A DNA stretch of 64,000 bases from Pontibacter korlensis (lineage in GTDB: Bacteria > Bacteroidota > Bacteroidia > Cytophagales > Hymenobacteraceae), in assembly GCF_000973725.1 (NCBI RefSeq), contig NZ_CP009621.1, forward strand, positions 62,001 to 126,000. Reading direction: 5' to 3'. The notes under the pieces were generated by a model. The model was not told the DNA's origin. It saw only the letters and a program-made list of their open reading frames with translations, and ran no database searches. Both the position numbers and the translations under genes were made by a program. This document shows, piece by piece, positions 55,201-63,011 of this stretch. Numbering within the stretch: the first letter of the stretch is position 1; each line of letters begins with the position of its first letter.

Positions 55201-56185
55201 CGATGGCAAGCACATCACCTATGGCCCGGCTAAAGCTTTCCGGCTGATGAAGAGCAATGAGCCGCTGGAAGATTTTGTAGAGGTGCCGGCACCTAGTTAT
55301 AAGTTTGATGGCAAAATAGCAGAAGGTGCCGGCTACGGAGCCAAATGGGACAAGTATGGCAAATTATGGCTGGCCAGCTACAACGGCACATTACAAATCA
55401 AGAATACTGATGGCACTGATGCTCCCTTCTCCCCTCTAGAAAAGGTCCATGTAAATGGGGAGGAGTACAGCCTTAAAACAATTGGAGGTATGGGTACAGA
55501 CATAGATGGCAACATATTGATTGCGCGTAACAGGCATCTACTCAAAATCAATGCTGCCACAGGTGAAGGCATGGCTGTATGGGAAGTACCTGCCGGCCGA
55601 AGAGCCATCACCTCGCCCCGCGTGAACGACAAAGGAGAAATTTACGCGATGTCGCTGTTTGGAGAGGATCCTAATTACGTGCTGAAGCAAAGTGAGAAAC
55701 AGCCGCATACTTTCGAGTTGATCCGCACCATCGAGCTACCGGAGCGCATCCTGGCCCGCGCGTTTGCCATGACACCGGATGGCAAGACGCTGTACTTCCC
55801 AAGCCCCGGGAGCCCCTACATACAAGTATACTCCAGCCAGGACGGCGTAAGGTATAAACAAGAGGAGAATGTTACCAGTATTGCCGCCGGATGTAATGCC
55901 ATCGAAGTTGGCCCTGACAACACCCTCTGGACAGCCGTGCGCGCAAGCGGCGTGGTGCCCTCCACCTTTCACCAGCGCGATGAGCAAGGCAAGAAAATGT
56001 GGACGCTCGAGCTACCGGAACTGAACGGTGCCGAGGCCCGCGGCCTGGGTGTGTCCCCGGATGGCAGCACGCTTATTTTCTGCAGCTGGGACAAGGGAGG
56101 TGGCTTTTACAGGTATGTGCTGCAGGCCCAAAACCCGACTGATCAGCAAGAGCCGGGCGCTAAAAAAGAAAGCCCGCTCCCATGA
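52280..56185 (+). CDS. Secreted multidomain protein: phosphodiester glycosidase, golvesin-like, metallophosphoesterase, CHRD, propeller
   Basis: 1301 aa with signal peptide (1-25, AQAQ). Residues about 40-310: NAGPA-type phosphodiester glycosidase (AINGGYFAPNKS, VGGGPML, NLDGGGSSAMV). About 313-440: golvesin/xly-like carbohydrate-binding beta domain (YIDTDSEHYTEYG...NGY-type strands, ADAVRLV). About 450-720: calcineurin-like phosphoesterase (VISDLNSG, CGGDMVAG, LGNHDG, LGHMPLYS, SGHQHAYY). About 750-880: CHRD-like domain (SGTFSAFHQSN...YINIQTDKYPEGELRAQL). About 900-990: Ig/FN3-like. About 1010-1290: NHL/propeller-like repeats. Two hydrolases plus binding domains suggest attack on phosphodiester-linked glycans (inference). 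Confidence 0.85.
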   Translation: MKKRFPYFRSLATLILILLASEAQAQQLVWEPRQDLNILLPSSIKVYETNGRLSDGAPVRAMYASVDLRDENLKLRAVGNPARRQTTLEHYVDFNAILAINGGYFAPNKSVSLYISDGELIEPGIRKSGDNSITRGAFGMVNGRPDITWTYNPIQNLIYQYNQPNQPGRSAPKARDGKLWLPSQAVGGGPMLVKKGNIVDVGAIEGFGAGHLARHPRTAIGYPNEHTLVMLVVDGRQGASAGVTIQELAQIMQDLGCVDAVNLDGGGSSAMVAAGEVVNIPTDVPNGNRNSLRKNANALVLTEQQERPKREVTYIDTDSEHYTEYGLWRNTNHASYYGTTLSRQASAGSSYNKAKYAFTGIAKGNYQLAAWWTVDTASNARYVPYVLHHSGKTDTLRVNQKTYATSGRWNVLGNYLLGPGDYLELLGQGEGKKIVADAVRLVAVEKYPELPLRRGDLRLAVISDLNSGLGAATYEWQVDSIMQRIPRIWQPDLVVCGGDMVAGQGISETETLEKMWRGFDEHIAAPLRKANIPFAFTLGNHDGSRAFTTERNAAGTYWSKPENLPQLKFIDKSHFPYYYAFMHGDAFFVSWEASSPEITADNLQWMEAQFSKPEAQRAKYRFVLGHMPLYSVAQERDTKGNLLEHPEKLQKLLEKYKVHTYFSGHQHAYYPGKRGKLELLNAGAAGSGPRSWLTLDKAPVNTVTLVDIFYDQDTLIYTTYDIAKEASQDMAVFDAKVLPQFMEGVNGHLIRRDVSITSKASGTFSAFHQSNASSTTGTGSAGVQVRSGKAFVTGEFGHLQGKVTSVALYRGRHAEQGQLVANLKTKTRKGRKGSFSGSIDFNENFKELLSAGAFYINIQTDKYPEGELRAQLYPATNQAPEAVAVSSHNSRNTYAVRQTEALFGVSWPKARDQDGDFVSYTYQLATDKAFQSIILNKPTGRVTSIKRSEQDWYALLQGAAEGEAATFYHRIIASDGKHITYGPAKAFRLMKSNEPLEDFVEVPAPSYKFDGKIAEGAGYGAKWDKYGKLWLASYNGTLQIKNTDGTDAPFSPLEKVHVNGEEYSLKTIGGMGTDIDGNILIARNRHLLKINAATGEGMAVWEVPAGRRAITSPRVNDKGEIYAMSLFGEDPNYVLKQSEKQPHTFELIRTIELPERILARAFAMTPDGKTLYFPSPGSPYIQVYSSQDGVRYKQEENVTSIAAGCNAIEVGPDNTLWTAVRASGVVPSTFHQRDEQGKKMWTLELPELNGAEARGLGVSPDGSTLIFCSWDKGGGFYRYVLQAQNPTDQQEPGAKKESPLP

Positions 56186-56199
56186 CGGGAGCGGGCTTT
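56169..56199. terminator. Intrinsic terminator
   Basis: A 13-bp perfect GC-rich stem (56169-56181 with 56187-56199), 5-nt loop, followed by T residues. It overlaps the last codons of the large gene and separates it from the recD2 side. Confidence 0.85.
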
Positions 56200-56221
56200 T
56201 CTGCCGGGAAGCTATTGCCTC

Positions 56222-56461
56222 CTATCTTTGTTCCTTCAGCGTGATGGTTCGCTCCACACTGTTGAAAGGGCCTGGGATAAGCCGGGCTTTACTTCCACCA
56301 GCACAAGAAGCTGCCAGAAAGATCGTGCCCTGTGCTTTTGCGGCCTGCACTTGCTTCTTTCTACAGGTGCTGCGGGAAGCCTGGCCGCTTCCGTGTCCAG
56401 AACAGCGGCCAGGACAAGTGCAGGCCAGGCTACCGGTTCCAAGCGTATCAACACCTTCCAT
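56222..56461 (-). CDS. Possible small Cys-containing protein downstream of recD2
   Basis: 79 codons from an ATG that overlaps the last codons of recD2 by 14 nt, the spacing of translational coupling. The predicted protein has five cysteines, including CTCPGRC, and a Gly/Ser/Ala-rich middle. No family recognised and the coding signal is weak; it may be chance, since recD2 is GC-rich and long open frames are frequent there. Confidence 0.35.
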   Translation of the reverse strand: MEGVDTLGTGSLACTCPGRCSGHGSGQASRSTCRKKQVQAAKAQGTIFLAASCAGGSKARLIPGPFNSVERTITLKEQR

Positions 56462-58967
56462 GCCCCTGGAGTAAATAAGCCAGCGCTGTCTGCCGGGTGG
56501 CTGTATTTTGCTTGCTTACGGCCAGGGACAGCGCCTTGCGGGTGCCGACAAAGACCACCAGCTTCTTTGCCCTGGTAATGCCGGTATAGATCAGGTTCCG
56601 GAACAGCATGCCGAAGTGCTGGGTCACGACAGGGATGATGACGGTCTCAAACTCACTGCCCTGCGATTTATGAATGGTGATGGCATAGGCCAGCTCGAGC
56701 TCGAGCAGGTTTTCTTTCGAATAGTTTACCTGCTTTTCCTGCTCCCCTGCCGTAAAACGCACCGACAGCTCCATTTCCTCGTTATCCACCCCGCTGACCA
56801 GGCCGATGTCCCCGTTGAATACATTTAGATCATAGTTGTTACGCTTCTGTATTACCCGGTCCCCCTCCCGAAAGATCCTTCCCCCTACTGTCAGCTGGGC
56901 CTTGCCCGCTGCTGGTGGATTTACTTTCTCCTGGATCACTTTATTGAGGTTATGGGTGCCCAGGCTGCCTTTGGTCATGGGCGAGAGGACCTGTATTTCG
57001 GCTCCCCTGCCAAAGTACTTGGGAATGATCGCCTCATAAAGCTTTTCGACCATCCCTACGGCCGACAGCCCATAGTGCAGCGAGGACCAGGGATGCACAC
57101 GCCGTAGAACCTCTTTGAGCTCCTGGCTGTAGCTGCGGGCCTCGAGCAGCGCGTCAAGGTCGACATGGCTGAACTTGGCCGGGATCGACAAATCACTGCC
57201 CTGGCTGTAGGGGTCGCTTTCCGGCTCGGCTGCCTGTCCCTGTTTGCCGGTAGCCTTTCCGGCCTTCTCACCGGATAGTCGCTTCACTTTAGAGATAAAC
57301 CGCAGCTCCTGGGCGGTAGCCTCTTCTGAATCAATAAACAAACAGTCTTTCTTCTCCTGCCAGACCTGAGGGACGTGAAAGGGAGAGGCTATCCGGGGCA
57401 AGACACCCTGGTTGATCTGGTGGGCATAGGAGATGATGAGCGACTCCTGGGCCTGCCTGAACACCTTTGTCAGGCGCATACAGGGCACCACCCCGGAGGC
57501 GATCATGTCTTTGAGTACATTGCCCGCTCCCACGGCCGGCAGCTGGTCGGCATCCCCGATCAGCACCAGCTGCCCCTGCGGGGGCACTGCCCGCAAAAGG
57601 GAGGCAGCCAGGTGCACATCCAGCATGGAGCACTCGTCGATGATGAGCACATCGGTACGCAGGGGGTCCAGCTCGTTGCGCTTGAAGCCCCCTGTCGAAG
57701 GGTCCCACTCGAGCAGTCTGTGGATCGTTCTGGCCTCCAGTCCAATCACCTCGCTCATGCGCTGGGCGGCCCTGCCGGTGGGAGCGGCCAGCATCACTTC
57801 CCGTCCCTTGGCCTGCAGCAGCCCCACCAGGGCACGGGTGGTGGTGGTCTTGCCGCAACCCGGCCCCCCTGTGAGAATGGAGAGGCGCTCGGTGGCCAGC
57901 TGCAGCACACTCTGCCGCTGCTCCTGGCTGAGTGTGAGCTGCTGCTGCCGGCAAAAGGCCTCCAGGTCCTGCATGAGGCGCCCGGGATCGAGCCATCGAG
58001 GCTGGCCGGTCATCTCACTGACCCTGGTAGCAATATACTGCTCGTCATAATACAGGGAGTGCGCATAAAAGCACTTCTGCGCCGCGCCGCTCTCATCGGG
58101 CAACAGCCTGACCTTAAGCTCCTGCTTACGTTCCATTTCTCCAAGGCCAGCCTCGATGGCGGCAGGGTCAGCCAGCGACAGCAGCTCAGCCACAGCTTCC
58201 AGGATCTGCTGCAGGGTCAGGTAACAGTGGCCCTCCTCCCGGGCATGGTGCAGCACGTGGCTGATGGCTGCCTGGATGCGCTGCGGGGAATCGGCAGCAA
58301 GGCCCAGGCTCAGGGCCACCTTGTCGGCTGAAAAGAAGCCGATGCCGTAGATGTCGGTGGCCAGGCGGTAAGGGTTGCCCTGAACGATCTCGATCGCCTT
58401 GTTGCCATAGGTTTTATAGATCTTGACAGCAAACAGCGTGGAGATATGGTGGGACTGCAGGAACAGCATCACGTTCCGGATCTCCTGGTGCTCTACCCAG
58501 GCTTTGGTGATCATCTCCAGCTTCAACCTGGCAATGCCTTCTACTTCGGTAAGCCGGGAGATGCTGCTTTCAAACACGTCCAGGGTCTTATCCCCGAAGT
58601 GCTTTACAATACGCCTGGCTGTCACCGGCCCCACGCCCTTGATCAGCCCCGAACCCAGGTACTTCTCCAGCGCATTGGCCGTGGCAGGCTTTCGCTCCAC
58701 GACCCTGGAGGCTTTAAACTGCTGGCCATAGACAGGATGGTTGACCCACTCCCCGTAAAAGTCCATGGTGGCCCCGGCAAACACTTTGGACTGGTGGACA
58801 ATCACGGTGAGCTCCTCATGCGGCCGCTGAAAGCTGTTGACCTTCAGCACAGAATAGCCCGTCTCCACGCTGTGAAACGTGATGCGCTTTACAATGCCTG
58901 CGAGTTTTTCCAACCCGGCTGATGCCTGTGCGTCAAGTGCCTGCATATGCTTTGATAAGAAAACCAA
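56448..58967 (-). CDS. recD2: RecD2-type ATP-dependent DNA helicase (SF1B)
   Basis: 839 aa; ATG at 58967, or 58946 (MQALDAQASAGLEK), which may be the true start. N-terminal OB-like part, helix-hairpin-helix region (GSGLIKGVGPVTARRIVKHFG), Walker A GGPGCGKTTTTRAL, APTGRAAQRMSEV, Walker B IIDECSMLDV, GDADQLPAVGAGN, and the C-terminal ITIHKSQGSEFETVIIP. A 5'-3' helicase independent of RecBC, linked to repair and replication-fork protection. More GC-rich than neighbours and next to an IS1182-type remnant, so transfer is possible. Confidence 0.93.
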   Translation of the reverse strand: MVFLSKHMQALDAQASAGLEKLAGIVKRITFHSVETGYSVLKVNSFQRPHEELTVIVHQSKVFAGATMDFYGEWVNHPVYGQQFKASRVVERKPATANALEKYLGSGLIKGVGPVTARRIVKHFGDKTLDVFESSISRLTEVEGIARLKLEMITKAWVEHQEIRNVMLFLQSHHISTLFAVKIYKTYGNKAIEIVQGNPYRLATDIYGIGFFSADKVALSLGLAADSPQRIQAAISHVLHHAREEGHCYLTLQQILEAVAELLSLADPAAIEAGLGEMERKQELKVRLLPDESGAAQKCFYAHSLYYDEQYIATRVSEMTGQPRWLDPGRLMQDLEAFCRQQQLTLSQEQRQSVLQLATERLSILTGGPGCGKTTTTRALVGLLQAKGREVMLAAPTGRAAQRMSEVIGLEARTIHRLLEWDPSTGGFKRNELDPLRTDVLIIDECSMLDVHLAASLLRAVPPQGQLVLIGDADQLPAVGAGNVLKDMIASGVVPCMRLTKVFRQAQESLIISYAHQINQGVLPRIASPFHVPQVWQEKKDCLFIDSEEATAQELRFISKVKRLSGEKAGKATGKQGQAAEPESDPYSQGSDLSIPAKFSHVDLDALLEARSYSQELKEVLRRVHPWSSLHYGLSAVGMVEKLYEAIIPKYFGRGAEIQVLSPMTKGSLGTHNLNKVIQEKVNPPAAGKAQLTVGGRIFREGDRVIQKRNNYDLNVFNGDIGLVSGVDNEEMELSVRFTAGEQEKQVNYSKENLLELELAYAITIHKSQGSEFETVIIPVVTQHFGMLFRNLIYTGITRAKKLVVFVGTRKALSLAVSKQNTATRQTALAYLLQGHGRC

Positions 58968-59079
58968 AGGTACAACGACTTTGCTTGAAGTTAAAACCGA
59001 GCCTGGGAAAGCACGGTATATGATTTATCCTACGGCCTGAGGCAATGATAAGTGCATTCCAATCTATGCACGCACTTCT

Positions 59080-59525
59080 CCCCTGGTACGGAGCATGCGG
59101 TCTTCCCTTAAAGAGGCCGCACAGTAAGCCAGCTGGCAATCCCAGAGCTTCTGGATGATGTAGGCCAGGTGGCGGGCGATCTTGCCCCGGTTGATTTGTG
59201 CTTCTTTGAGTTCTGAGCCCGGAGCTTGGTGGAGTCGCCGGCCAGCAGCTCCCCGCCTATCAGGTTAAAGTGCCGGGCCAGCTTCACGGTGGCGCGGAAG
59301 ACGCGGGTGATGGCCTTTGCCTTGTGCTTACGGAAACTGGCGAACGTGTTATGGTCGGGCGCCAGCTGGCCCAGGAGCCACATCACTTCAATGTTGCAGT
59401 GGCACTCCCGTTCCAGGCACCGGGAGGAGCGGATGCGGTTGAGGTAACCGTAAACCAGCAGCTTCAATAAAACAATGGGATGGTAGGCAGGGCGGCCGTT
59501 TTCGGGAAAGTCGCTGCGGCTACAG
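59080..59525 (-). pseudogene. IS1182-family transposase fragment, frameshifted
   Basis: The visible part reads FPENGRPAYHPIVLLKLLVYGYLNRIRSSRCLERECHCNIEVMWLLGQLAPDHNTFASFRK and ends GDSTKLRAQNSKK, the N-terminal half of IS1182-type transposases with the first DDE Asp. A frameshift follows, after which RGKIARHLAYIIQKLWDCQLAY continues in another frame. The catalytic C-terminal half is missing. Confidence 0.78.
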
Positions 59526-59905
59526 GCTTGTTTGAATGTTATAGCTCAAGCAGGATAAGTGTCTTATCACCTGGCCATTTAGCTTGATGCCTGCATTAGT
59601 CTAAAACCAGACGCGCCCACCCAAGCCCCCGTAAGAGTGAGCACCTGGTTGTTAAGCTCGAAGCCTGTGGCACAGGCTGCTATACCAGAATAGGCATTGT
59701 GCAGGGAGATAACCATGCGCATGTCGGCGATAACGGTAAGTATACATGACAGCTAGCCGGTGAAGATGAAACCCAGCTGAAGATGAACCCAGTCTCCATA
59801 CTTCAGCGTTAGGATCCATTTCTACCAGTGCCTAAAACGGGATCGCATTTTGCTCATTATAAGAAAGTATGATGGCCATTCATCCGTTGATCCAGATACC
59901 TTTAT
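59526..59905. other. 380-bp gap, likely remnant DNA
   Basis: No open frame longer than about 60 codons that looks coding and no repeat of the ends identified elsewhere in the window. Probably decayed sequence next to the IS1182 fragment. Confidence 0.5.
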
Positions 59906-61246
59906 TTAAACTTGTGGCTCCCAACCTTTCTCATATTCACGACTCCATAATGCCATGGCATCCCGATCATACATGCGTCCTGATTTCTCATCGATCGAAA
60001 AACCTTTACCAGTGCGGTAAGCTATATTGGCGTAGTGCACCATCGCCATACTGATGGCAGCATCGTCAATTGGGGCATGTAATTTCTCTTTGCCACGAAC
60101 AGTATTAAAAAAATTAAGCACGTGCGCAGTGGAGGTATCTCCGCCACCTCCCAAAGCGGTACCAGCTTCGTTTGAACCTGCTATGCTTTCTTTGATCACT
60201 TTACCACTAAGATCTGTCATCTCATATTTTTCCCTATCTACAAAAGCGGCACCCTCGCTGCCATAAATAATGGTTCCACGTCCTTTGCCATAGGTGTTAT
60301 AACCGTTACGGCTCTTTCCATCCCACTGGATGACTTTATCATCATGGAAGTTGAATGTTGCTTCCATGCTGTCATACATTTCCCATCCATCATCTTTAAA
60401 ATGACGTTTTCCGGCTTCTACACGGGCATGTTGGGGAAAACTTACCTGCAGGGCCCAACGGGCTATATCCAATTCATGTGTCGCGTTATTACCAGCTTCA
60501 CCGGTGCCGTAATTCCAGCCGTACCAGTGCCAGTTATAGTCCCAGGTGTCAGAAGTATAATCCCTGTGGATGGCTGGCCCCTGCCATAATTCCCAATCAA
60601 GCCCCTGCGGAACCGGAGCCTTTTGCTGTACAGGTACAGGTCCCCGGGAATTGACATAAAAAGCCACTGCTTTGTATGGTTTTCCGATTGCACCATTATG
60701 AATATCCTTGATTAACTCAATCGTATGAGCTGAGGAACGTTGCTGGTTTCCCATCTGTACTACTTTACTATACTTTTTGGCAGCTGCCACCAGCAGTTCA
60801 TTTTCATGCATGTTATGGCTGCAGGGCTTCTCCACATACACATGTTTTCCAGCCTTCATCGCCATGATAGAACTTGGTGTATGCCAATGATCGGGCGTCG
60901 CATTGAGTAGAACATCCACTTTCTTGTCATCAAGCACTTTCCGGATATCAATCGCAGTTTTAGGTGTATAGCCAATACGCTCCGAAAAGCTTTGTAAGGC
61001 TTTATCCCGTTGACTTGCCATTACATCGCACAAATACACCAACTCCACATTGGCACTTTTCAGCGCTACCGGTTCTATATAAGCACCTACTCTTCTTCCT
61101 AGCCCGGCAATAGCGACCTGTATTCTATCGTTAGCTCCTATGATTTTCTTATAGCTCTTGGCTGACATAGCGCGTGCAGGCCCTGAAACAGCTAGCGCAG
61201 CAGCACCCAGCATTGTTTTTGTTATAAAATTCCTTCTTGTAGTCAT
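59906..61246 (-). CDS. Exported Gfo/Idh/MocA family oxidoreductase
   Basis: 446 aa. Tat-type signal RRNFITKTMLGAAALAVSG (residues 4-25). Rossmann motif VAIAGLGRRVGAYIEPV, EKPCSHNMHENELLVAA (EKP motif) and a C-terminal domain with NATHELDIARWALQV. Tat-exported members of this family oxidise sugars with a tightly bound cofactor in the periplasm. It lies 15 nt after the DUF1080 gene, so both are co-transcribed. Confidence 0.92.
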   Translation of the reverse strand: MTTRRNFITKTMLGAAALAVSGPARAMSAKSYKKIIGANDRIQVAIAGLGRRVGAYIEPVALKSANVELVYLCDVMASQRDKALQSFSERIGYTPKTAIDIRKVLDDKKVDVLLNATPDHWHTPSSIMAMKAGKHVYVEKPCSHNMHENELLVAAAKKYSKVVQMGNQQRSSAHTIELIKDIHNGAIGKPYKAVAFYVNSRGPVPVQQKAPVPQGLDWELWQGPAIHRDYTSDTWDYNWHWYGWNYGTGEAGNNATHELDIARWALQVSFPQHARVEAGKRHFKDDGWEMYDSMEATFNFHDDKVIQWDGKSRNGYNTYGKGRGTIIYGSEGAAFVDREKYEMTDLSGKVIKESIAGSNEAGTALGGGGDTSTAHVLNFFNTVRGKEKLHAPIDDAAISMAMVHYANIAYRTGKGFSIDEKSGRMYDRDAMALWSREYEKGWEPQV

Positions 61247-61261
61247 TTTATCTCAATATTC

Positions 61262-62635
61262 TTATAACGCTTTGATTTTGATATTCTTGAATGAAACCTG
61301 GTCCCCATGATCCTGCAATAGGATTCGCCCTTCTTCTAATTCCCCAAAGTTTGGCCACTTCCTATATTTGCTTTCCGAAACCAGCTTTCTGAAATGCTCA
61401 CTGCCGCGTTCGTACTCTAACACTTTAGTCCCATTCAGCCAGTGTTCTACATGATTATCTTTTGAAACGATGCGCGCGGTGTTCCATTCACCCACAGGAT
61501 TGATTGGTTTACCAGCATCGGCTTTGATAAGATCATAGAGTGAGGCAACCGTACGGCTACCTTCATGATTGCCTAGCTTTGCATCAGGATGATTCTCATC
61601 ATCTAAAATCTGATATTCTAGGCCAATGGAAGATCCCGCACCTTTGTTGATAGCAGTATCAACGTAGTACTTTATGCCACTATTCGCCCCTTCTGTTAAT
61701 TTGAAATCTACTTTTAGCTCAAAGTCTCTGTAAACATTTTCTGTAACTATATCACCACCTGCAGCAGATTCAGCCCCACCGCTTGCCAGTACTGTTAGTA
61801 CACCGTCTTCTATCACCCAGCCATTTTTCGGGAAATCATTTAATCTTGCTCCGCGCCATCCTTCGGTGGTCTTACCATCCCAAAGCAGTTTCCAACCATC
61901 TTCCTTCTCTGCTTTGGTTAGTTGGTTTTTCGTATTAAAAACAGGTGCGTCACTTTTCATATTATGTTGCTCCAGGCTATCTGTCAAAATCCTCACATTT
62001 TTCCACATAATCTGTTTTCCAGGCGCCTCATCATCTCCAATGGCATGCACCTGTAAAGCTATAAAGCCTTCATGGGTCATATCATCAACCAGGTTTGCAG
62101 CTGCTACACCGTTCACCCAGGTTTGAATGGTATCCCCTATGGCTTCAATCCTGTAATGATTCCAGTCGTTTTTTTTGTAGGCACTTTGCGCAGAAGCATT
62201 CAGAGTCAAAGGATAGAGCCAACCTCTTCTTGCTTCGTCATAAATGCCGCCACTCCATGCCCGGTCGGAAGGATCAATTTCTACCTGGTAGCCATGTACA
62301 CGATTATTTTGATAACCAGGCTTACTCTCGCTTCTGATTTGTATACCTGAATTCATACTTGGATCAGCTTTGAGATCCAGTTCCATTATAAAATCACCAT
62401 ATGTTTCCTCAGTAGCCAGAAACGAATTAGGTGTTCCCGAAACAGTAGTCCCAATAACCACCCCATCTTTCAATTCGTACTTTGCCTTTCCATTCTTTTG
62501 GCTCCACCCAGAGAGACTTTCCCCGTCAAACATTGGCTCTCCGAATGCTTTCTGATCCGGGGATTTACTCGAGCAGCTTATGATGAATGGAGCGCTCAAC
62601 GCGACGACTAAAAGTTTTTTTAATGAAGTTTTCAT
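61262..62635 (-). CDS. DUF1080 (3-keto-disaccharide hydrolase family) lipoprotein with two domains
   Basis: 457 aa. The lipobox is in FIISCSSKS (Cys21). Two concanavalin-like DUF1080 copies: about 35-215 ([28 protein letters not shown]...[20 protein letters not shown]) and 245-456 ([19 protein letters not shown]...[17 protein letters not shown]). The family is described as acting on 3-keto-glycosides. The Gfo/Idh gene is 15 nt downstream; a likely pair is dehydrogenase then keto-glycoside hydrolase. Confidence 0.92.
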   Translation of the reverse strand: MKTSLKKLLVVALSAPFIISCSSKSPDQKAFGEPMFDGESLSGWSQKNGKAKYELKDGVVIGTTVSGTPNSFLATEETYGDFIMELDLKADPSMNSGIQIRSESKPGYQNNRVHGYQVEIDPSDRAWSGGIYDEARRGWLYPLTLNASAQSAYKKNDWNHYRIEAIGDTIQTWVNGVAAANLVDDMTHEGFIALQVHAIGDDEAPGKQIMWKNVRILTDSLEQHNMKSDAPVFNTKNQLTKAEKEDGWKLLWDGKTTEGWRGARLNDFPKNGWVIEDGVLTVLASGGAESAAGGDIVTENVYRDFELKVDFKLTEGANSGIKYYVDTAINKGAGSSIGLEYQILDDENHPDAKLGNHEGSRTVASLYDLIKADAGKPINPVGEWNTARIVSKDNHVEHWLNGTKVLEYERGSEHFRKLVSESKYRKWPNFGELEEGRILLQDHGDQVSFKNIKIKAL

Positions 62636-63011
62636 ATATATATTATTTATTTTTTATATAAACCACAGTACTCCTTCCCTTCATAACTTAGCTGACTTTT
62701 AACTACTTACCACGTTTTAACCTCCCAACACCTACTGCATGCCCTGTTTAAGGTAAAGTAGCCTTTTTTCAATATGTCCAGTGCCAAAGCCCTTTCTTTG
62801 GCAAGAGTACCCTCCCTTCTCGCAGGATAAGGAGGCTTGAAACTGTTGCTGTCAGTAGGGCACAGCCAAAAACACTTAGAGCCTGGGGGCAAAAAAATGA
62901 TTTTCTCTGTCCTGCCCTGCGTATTTTCCTATCTACCCGCTTGTGTAGCAGTACCACGTTCATGATTGATTTCCTTTGGCGTATACCCCATGTAGGTATA
63001 GGTCAATACCC
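62636..63011. other. 376-bp gap upstream of the DUF1080 operon
   Basis: Probable promoter region for the DUF1080-Gfo/Idh unit. It contains an imperfect palindrome TGCCAAAG (62782-62789) / CTTTGGCA (62796-62803). No gene seen. Confidence 0.5.

Noticed and set aside
57375-58331. 318-codon plus-strand open frame inside recD2
   Set aside because: Antisense to intact helicase motifs; composition is His/Gln/Gly-rich as expected for a shadow frame.
62782-62803. TGCCAAAG/CTTTGGCA palindrome resembling the IS605 left end
   Set aside because: Twelve bases (TGCCAAAGAAAG on the minus strand) match the element left end, but TTAC is missing and no right end follows. Too short to call a remnant.
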